Assembly (NCBI RefSeq): GCF_046736345.1
Contig: NZ_CP157210.1
Location: forward strand, 930,001-994,000
Length of the DNA: 64,000 bases
Direction of reading: 5' to 3'
DNA from: Hyphococcus formosus
GTDB taxonomy: Bacteria > Pseudomonadota > Alphaproteobacteria > Caulobacterales > Parvularculaceae
The position numbers and the translations under genes were made by a program. Under the pieces are notes generated by a model. The model was not told the origin of the DNA and did not search any database. It saw nothing but the letters and a program-made list of their open reading frames with translations. Shown in pieces: positions 59,534-64,000 of this stretch. Positions within the stretch are counted from its first letter, which is position 1. Every line of letters starts with the position of its first letter.

Positions 59534-60066
59534 CGTAGTTTCTCCAGTTTCTTTTGGGCCTGAGTGAAATTTGGATTCACATCCAAGGCGTTTTGATAGG
59601 CTTCGATTGCCTTAGCCGGTTTCTTGGTGGCTTCATAGACGAGGCCGATATTATACCACGCGGCCCACGGCTTATTTATTGAAAGCGCCAAGGCGCGTTC
59701 ATAGTCCGAAAGCGCATTGTCATAATCGAGGCCGAGATAATAGCTGTTCCCCCTGTTGAGAAATGCTTCAGCTAGGGTTTCATCGAGGGCAATCGCTGCA
59801 TCTAGATCCAGACGCGCGCGTTGATATTGACCAGCACGATTAAGAATGACACCGCGATTGACGAGCGTCTTTTTACGGTCAGCGCGGGTCATATCGCGCC
59901 GCTCCAGCGCAGCGTCACAATTCGCCGTGTCTGACGAGAATTGATTGGACGCGTCCTGATAGCATGCCATTGCCTCGGTCGCGCCCACGGTCGTAACCGA
60001 CATCTGGGCCGAGGCTGTTTGTATGAAAACCGTGAAACTCAATATCGAAACTAAGGTAGACCGCAT
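59530..60066 (-). CDS. exported tetratricopeptide-repeat protein
   Basis: A 178-residue protein with a signal peptide (STLVSILSFTVFIQTASA) and three to four TPR units: AMACYQDASNQFSSDTANCDAAL, KTLVNRGVILNRAGQYQRARLDLDAAIALD, AEAFLNRGNSYYLGLDYDNALSDYERALAL and AAWYNIGLVYEATKKPAKAIEAYQNALDVNPN. These form a scaffold for protein-protein contact in the periplasm. ATG 60066 is chosen because GGGAG lies eight bases before it and the signal peptide follows; an in-frame start at 60090 would add eight residues. It overlaps thrC by four bases, so it may share its mRNA; any role in threonine synthesis is unlikely given its location. Confidence 0.8.
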   Translation of the reverse strand: MRSTLVSILSFTVFIQTASAQMSVTTVGATEAMACYQDASNQFSSDTANCDAALERRDMTRADRKKTLVNRGVILNRAGQYQRARLDLDAAIALDETLAEAFLNRGNSYYLGLDYDNALSDYERALALSINKPWAAWYNIGLVYEATKKPAKAIEAYQNALDVNPNFTQAQKKLEKLR

Positions 60067-60206
60067 GGCTGTTCTCCCGTTTCTGCGCAATCCCTAGCCT
60101 ATGATAGATTTATGAAACCTCGAAACGGGACGACGATTTGTGAGTTGTATTTATTGCGCCGCAGCAAATATGATAGACCAAAGAAAACTGATCAGAGGAC
60201 GAAAAC

Positions 60207-60989
60207 ATGACTAAAACGCTCAACGCCGTCATCACTGGTTCTACCTCGGGAATTGGCCTCGGAATTGCGACCTCCTTCGCTGCTGAAGGGTGGAACGTCA
60301 TGCTGAACGGCTTCGGTGATGCGGACGAAATCGAAGCGACGCGCGCAGGGCTGGCCGAAAAATACAATGTTGATGTCCGCTATAACGGCGCGGATATGAC
60401 CAAACCGGACCAAATTGATGACTTGATCAAGGAAGCCGAAATTGCGTTTGGCCAGATTGATATACTCGTAAATAATGCGGGCATTCAATTTGTCTCGCCT
60501 ATTGAAGATTTCCCTACCGAGAAATGGGACGCCATCATTGCCATTAATCTAACCTCAGCGTTTCATACGACCAAGGCTGTTTTCAAAGGAATGAAAGAAC
60601 GCGGGTTTGGGCGCATCATCAATGTGGCTTCCGCACACGGATTAGTCGCTTCCCCGTTCAAAGCCGCGTATGTCGCTGCAAAACACGGTGTCGTCGGGCT
60701 GACAAAAACTGTCGCGCTTGAGGGGGCAGAATTTGGCGTGACCTGCAATGCGATTTGTCCTGGTTATGTTAAAACGCCCTTGGTCGAAGCACAGATCCCG
60801 GATACTGCCAAAGCGCGCAACATGAGCGAAGAAGAAGTCGTTCAGAAAGTCATTCTGGAAGCGCAGCCAACCAAACAATTTGTAACGACCGAACAGGTTG
60901 GAGCGATGGCGGTGTTTCTCTGTTCTGATCATGCGGCACAAATTACTGGCGCAGCCCACCAGATTGATGGTGGCTGGGTCGCGAAATAA
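60207..60989 (+). CDS. bdhA: 3-hydroxybutyrate dehydrogenase
   Basis: An SDR that oxidises D-3-hydroxybutyrate to acetoacetate with NAD+, part of polyhydroxybutyrate mobilisation. The coenzyme motif is ITGSTSGIGLGIA at about 10-22, with NNAGIQFVSPIEDFP, catalytic Ser in INVASAHGLVASPFKAAYVAAKHG (SAHGL and YVAAK) and GVTCNAICPGYVKTPLVEAQI. The segment QFVSPIEDFPTEKWD and the substrate-binding HGLVAS region match bacterial BDH. Length is 260 residues. It overlaps the patatin gene by one base (TAATG), indicating translational coupling. Confidence 0.9.
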   Translation: MTKTLNAVITGSTSGIGLGIATSFAAEGWNVMLNGFGDADEIEATRAGLAEKYNVDVRYNGADMTKPDQIDDLIKEAEIAFGQIDILVNNAGIQFVSPIEDFPTEKWDAIIAINLTSAFHTTKAVFKGMKERGFGRIINVASAHGLVASPFKAAYVAAKHGVVGLTKTVALEGAEFGVTCNAICPGYVKTPLVEAQIPDTAKARNMSEEEVVQKVILEAQPTKQFVTTEQVGAMAVFLCSDHAAQITGAAHQIDGGWVAK

Positions 60990-62047
60990 TGGCAGCGCCT
61001 AAAAAGATAAATCTTGCCTTTCAGGGTGGCGGCTCACACGGAGCCGTCACATGGGGCGTTGCGGATCGTCTGCTTGAGGATGAACGCTTAGAGATCGACT
61101 CGATTTCAGGCTCAAGTGCGGGGGCCGTCAACGCGACCGCCCTCGCCTATGGCCTCCATAAAGGCGGCTGCGAGGGGGCGCGTGAGGCATTAGACAACCT
61201 ATGGAAACAGATTAGCCGCGCGGGCGAACGCTATAGTCCCGTTAAAGCTAACCCTTTTCCAATGGCTGTCGGTGCGACAGACCTCGTGAACGCATTCTCT
61301 TATCAGATGTTTGAAACCATCACGCGCGCACTTTCGCCCTATCAATTTAATCCGTTCGACATAAATCCACTTCGAGAAATTCTTGACCAATGCATTGATT
61401 TCGAAAGCCTGCGCGATTGCGATAAAACCAGGCTGTTTGTCGCCGCGACGAATGTCAGAAATGGTCGTGTGCATGTTTTTGAAACACACGAAATGTCGGT
61501 CGATGTCGTTAGCGCCTCAACCTGTCTTCCGTTTCTTTTCAAAGCGGTCGAAATTGACGGTGAACATTATTGGGATGGCGGCTATATGGGTAATCCGGTC
61601 CTTTTCCCGTTTTTCTATGAGGCCGACACATCGGATATAATTATCGTTCACGTAAATCCGATTGAACGTGATGACCTCCCTACGACACCAACCGAAATTA
61701 GCAATCGTATAAATGAGATCAGTTTTAACTCATCTTTGCTGCGGGAATTGCGCGCAATTAATTTTGTGCAGAAGTTGCTAGATGATGGTTGGATAAAAGA
61801 TGAGTATCGTGATCGCCTACGGAATATCCGCATTCATTCCATTCGATCCGACGAAGCGCTTATGGATTTTGATGTTTCTACAAAATTCAGAACCGATTGG
61901 GCGTTCCTTTCGGGGCTGAAAGAAAAAGGCCGTGCAATCGCCGATAGCTGGCTCGAAGATAATTTTGAAAAAATCGGGCAGAAATCGTCAGTGAACTTAC
62001 GCGACATGTTTGCCCGCGAGGGCCGCTTTAAACGCAAAGATCTATAA
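60989..62047 (+). CDS. patatin-like phospholipase
   Basis: A serine hydrolase of the patatin family, 352 residues. The oxyanion hole is FQGGGSHGAVTWGV near the N-terminus, the nucleophile elbow is ISGSSAGAVNATALA (G-x-S-x-G), and the catalytic Asp is in HYWDGGYMGNPVL. The C-terminal part (NRINEISFNSSLLRELRAINFV) matches the DUF3734-type extension of related bacterial proteins. Its start shares a base with the bdhA stop. Patatins with this partner may act on polyhydroxybutyrate or storage lipid, which would give 3-hydroxybutyrate for BdhA; this is inference. Confidence 0.87.
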   Translation: MAAPKKINLAFQGGGSHGAVTWGVADRLLEDERLEIDSISGSSAGAVNATALAYGLHKGGCEGAREALDNLWKQISRAGERYSPVKANPFPMAVGATDLVNAFSYQMFETITRALSPYQFNPFDINPLREILDQCIDFESLRDCDKTRLFVAATNVRNGRVHVFETHEMSVDVVSASTCLPFLFKAVEIDGEHYWDGGYMGNPVLFPFFYEADTSDIIIVHVNPIERDDLPTTPTEISNRINEISFNSSLLRELRAINFVQKLLDDGWIKDEYRDRLRNIRIHSIRSDEALMDFDVSTKFRTDWAFLSGLKEKGRAIADSWLEDNFEKIGQKSSVNLRDMFAREGRFKRKDL

Positions 62048-62074
62048 AGAGTTCCAACAATAATTGATTAAATT

Positions 62075-62102
62075 GATGTCATGACAAGGACGTCATGACA
62101 CA
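62075..62102 (+). repeat. tandem 14-base repeat with GTCATGAC palindromes
   Basis: Two consecutive 14-base units, GATGTCATGACAAG (62075-62088) and GACGTCATGACACA (62089-62102), agree at 11 positions. Each contains the perfect palindrome GTCATGAC (62078-62085 and 62092-62099). The pair lies in the promoter region of the EF-hand gene, about 95 bases before its ATG, so it may be a regulator binding site. Confidence 0.4.
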
Positions 62103-62196
62103 GGCTTAACTTACATTATTTCGAACAGCTCCTAACTTTATCACTGCACGGCGTATTCACGCTACGTGTTCAGGAAGATAACAAAGGAGCAACCCC

Positions 62197-62706
62197 ATGT
62201 TACGATCATCACTGATTAGCGCGTCCGCAATCGCATTGTTAACAACAGCTGCATGCGCGCAGGACACACCAAAGGTTGAAGCCACGAAATTAGATTCCGA
62301 AACAAAAATCGTAGATGCATCTCAGGTTGAAACCCGCGATGAGGCCAAATTATTTGCGGAATCTGAATTTGCACAAGCCGACCTAGATGGTGACGGACAA
62401 ATCGATAAGTCAGAATTTTTGGCCTATGCATCTGTCCATGCGCCGGTCAATGAACCAGCGCTGACAAATGAGCCTCGCGCCGATCATGCCGCAGAAATTG
62501 CAGAAGCGCCCGCACAAGAGAAATCCGCAGAAGAAACCTTTGCGGAAATCAGCAATGGCGATGAAGCGATTTCAGAAACAGAAATGGTTGAAACGCGTGT
62601 TGCGCAATTTGATGAAGCTGACGCCAATGATGATGAAAAGCTCGATGAGCAAGAAAGTCAGCAATTTGCGAGCATGACCAAGCCGCCCGCAGTCGATACT
62701 CTTTAA
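62197..62706 (+). CDS. exported EF-hand calcium-binding protein
   Basis: A 169-residue protein with a signal peptide (SSLISASAIALLTTAACA) and two EF-hand loops: ADLDGDGQIDKSEF at about 60-73, with D, D, D and E in canonical positions, and ADANDDEKLDEQES at about 145-158, slightly degenerate (N and K in place of some ligands). Between them lies an acidic, Ala/Glu-rich linker of about 60 residues that is probably disordered. It likely binds Ca2+ in the periplasm or on the envelope; its partner is unknown. AAAGGAG lies eight bases before ATG 62197, and a strong terminator follows. Confidence 0.8.
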   Translation: MLRSSLISASAIALLTTAACAQDTPKVEATKLDSETKIVDASQVETRDEAKLFAESEFAQADLDGDGQIDKSEFLAYASVHAPVNEPALTNEPRADHAAEIAEAPAQEKSAEETFAEISNGDEAISETEMVETRVAQFDEADANDDEKLDEQESQQFASMTKPPAVDTL

Positions 62707-62719
62707 TGGATAGGAAAGC

Positions 62720-62744
62720 GGTGCCCGCGCAAAACGCGGGCACC
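62720..62744 (+). terminator. rho-independent terminator between the EF-hand gene and the TonB receptor gene
   Basis: A perfect 10-base GC stem, GGTGCCCGCG (62720-62729) and CGCGGGCACC (62735-62744), with a 5-base loop, followed by gttattttt. It terminates the EF-hand gene; the convergent TonB receptor ends eight bases later and may share it. Confidence 0.75.
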
Positions 62745-62751
62745 GTTATTT

Positions 62752-64000
62752 TTAAAATTCCCCGCGAAGGGTCACTTTGAAATTGCGGCCTGGTAACGAC
62801 GCAACGTCTTTCAGGAACGAAGTATGCAAACGCGCTTCTTCGTCAGTAAGGTTGTCGGCACGGAACTGAACGGAAAGGCCGTGACCTTTCCCGCCCGGAC
62901 GCCAGGTCATCGCTAGATTTACGAGCGCATAACCATCAGTCGGAAGCTCTTCCACGGAAATCTTGTCTTGCTTGGCAGCGAGTTCGACTTCGCCACGAAG
63001 ATCCACATAAGAAGAGTTTGCTTCGATACCGAGAATTGAACGCAATGGCGGAATGCGCGGAACGTTTCCGCCATTGTCTTTGAATTTAGCGCGGACGTAA
63101 TCAACCTGTGCTGATGATGAAACATCGAAACCGCCGACCGTAAAGAGATCCGCTTCAATCTGTGTTTCGAACCCTTTGAAGACCGCATCCCGGGCATTGA
63201 ATTCAAAGACAGGGAGTTCGTCTTCTTCTTCGCCAGTCGCAATAAGAGCAACGAAGTCATCATAGCTTGTATAGAAACCGTTTACAGTGACCGACAATGG
63301 GCCAAGTTCACCGTGAACAGTCGATTCGATGCCCGTCGCGGTTTCAATACCAAGATCCGGATCACCGACCTCATACGCATTTGTCGCAAGGTGCGGGCCG
63401 TCTGAGAACAGTTCCTCTGGTGCCGGTGCACGCTCCGTACGAAGACCATTTACGCCTATGAAAAGGTTTTCGTTTGGCTCGAAGCCGATACCTGCAGATA
63501 CACTAAATGCGTCAAAGGTTCGTTTCAGTGCAATGGATTCGGCCTCAGTTGAGGTATGTTCATAACGGCCGGCCACCTGAACATGGACCGGGCCATTTTC
63601 ATATTCACGCACGGTGAATACGCCGAACTGATTTGTTACGTTTGGCGGCGTGAATGCCTCTGCGCCAATCGCTTCGAAATCACGGTGCTTGTACTGGAAG
63701 CCCGTCGCGCCGCGGAAATTACCGAAGCGTTTTTCAAGGAATTCAACGCGAGCCTGATAGCCCGTATTGTTGAACTCGGTTCCGACTTCATCACCTTCGA
63801 GTTCGCGGTGAACATAGTCGGCATAGCCAAACCGGACCTTCGTTGTATCGATGAAGAAGAATGGCTTGTTTAACTCGCCCCGAACATCGAAACGTTTTTG
63901 CTCAAGTGCGATGCGCACGTCCTCTTCACCATGCGCATGTTCATCATCATGATCCTCGTCGTGATCTTCATCATGATCGTCGTCATCGTGATCATCATGT
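62752..64000 (-). CDS. TonB-dependent receptor, C-terminal part (ZnuD-like), incomplete
   Basis: The C-terminal part of an outer membrane TonB receptor; the gene continues beyond the window on its N-terminal side, so no start is visible. The barrel strands are seen, for example YVHRELEGDEVGTEFNNTG, ERAPAPEELFSDGPHLATNAYEVGDPDLGIE, VNLAMTWRPGGKGHGL and the final GRNFKVTLRGEF ending in Phe. Upstream of VRIALEQKRF, at 63919-64000, lies a run of Asp, His and Glu residues (HDDHDDDDHDEDHDEDH and EHAHGEED). His/Asp-rich loops of this kind bind zinc in the ZnuD family, so zinc uptake is likely, but other metals such as nickel are possible. Confidence 0.85.
   Translation of the reverse strand, partial: HDDHDDDDHDEDHDEDHDDEHAHGEEDVRIALEQKRFDVRGELNKPFFFIDTTKVRFGYADYVHRELEGDEVGTEFNNTGYQARVEFLEKRFGNFRGATGFQYKHRDFEAIGAEAFTPPNVTNQFGVFTVREYENGPVHVQVAGRYEHTSTEAESIALKRTFDAFSVSAGIGFEPNENLFIGVNGLRTERAPAPEELFSDGPHLATNAYEVGDPDLGIETATGIESTVHGELGPLSVTVNGFYTSYDDFVALIATGEEEDELPVFEFNARDAVFKGFETQIEADLFTVGGFDVSSSAQVDYVRAKFKDNGGNVPRIPPLRSILGIEANSSYVDLRGEVELAAKQDKISVEELPTDGYALVNLAMTWRPGGKGHGLSVQFRADNLTDEEARLHTSFLKDVASLPGRNFKVTLRGEF

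Noticed and set aside
63919..64000. CRISPR-like or satellite repeat
   Set aside because: The gatcat-type repetition is in frame and encodes a His/Asp-rich stretch of the TonB receptor; there are no spacers.

Overview
The window is a chromosomal segment of an alphaproteobacterium, most likely a marine or freshwater member of the Caulobacterales/Hyphomonadaceae/Parvularculaceae type; I cannot fix the genus. The evidence is the gene order rpsB-tsf-pyrH-frr-uppS-cdsA-dxr-rseP-bamA-skp-lpxD-fabZ-lpxA-lpxI-lpxB, LpxI instead of LpxH, the short bacterial ProS, a FixL/FixJ pair, the dacC-tmk-holB-tatD-MBL run, an alphaproteobacterial LexA box (GAAC-N7-GAAC) in front of imuA-imuB-dnaE2, and two large TonB-dependent receptors. 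Base composition looks even by eye. I saw no rRNA operon, insertion sequence, prophage or CRISPR array.

Layout. 1-4.3 kb: the end of a histidine kinase, FixJ, a lone receiver protein, an unknown 101-residue protein behind a possible translation-blocking leader, an exported isochorismatase-fold hydrolase, a YHS-domain protein and a DoxX protein. 4.4 kb: tRNA-Ser(UGA). 4.7-10.3 kb: cell wall and replication genes (rlpA, dacC, tmk, holB, tatD, an MBL-fold hydrolase), tightly overlapping; metG, usual between holB and tatD, is absent. 10.4-15 kb: an AraC regulator, a candidate structured RNA, an atypical class IV aminotransferase with a sulfotransferase-fold partner, an HD-domain protein and a glycosyltransferase. 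15-16 kb: secE-nusG, detached from rplKAJL and from tRNA-Trp. 16-18.7 kb: a probable exported glycoside hydrolase of no named family, and an AhpD-like protein behind two TetR-type palindromes. 18.8-25.4 kb: an accessory uptake and catabolic cluster (TonB receptor, two SDRs, a SnoaL-like protein, a GPH-type transporter). 25.4-30.8 kb: the SOS mutasome imuA-imuB-dnaE2. 31.0 kb: tRNA-Trp(CCA).

31.2-46.4 kb, all on the minus strand, is the envelope and translation superoperon from rpsB to lpxB: ribosomal protein S2, EF-Ts, UMP kinase, ribosome recycling, undecaprenyl diphosphate, CDP-diacylglycerol, isoprenoid DXP reductoisomerase, the RseP protease, BamA, Skp and lipid A synthesis. 46.7-62.7 kb is a patchwork of single genes and short operons: two small lipoproteins, divergent kdsA/kdsD (Kdo), photolyase, cyclopropane fatty acid synthase, lolD with a single Lol permease and proS, small exported proteins, a CatB-type acetyltransferase, threonine synthase with a TPR protein, bdhA with a patatin (possibly polyhydroxybutyrate use), and an EF-hand protein. 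The window ends inside a TonB receptor with a His/Asp-rich stretch suggesting zinc uptake.

The least explained parts are the candidate RNA at 11.3 kb, the aminotransferase/sulfotransferase pair that lacks a normally invariant PLP-contacting Glu, the GH-A-like protein at 16-17.8 kb, the apparently leaderless LexA-controlled imuA start, and the catabolic cluster with its repeated AT-rich element.
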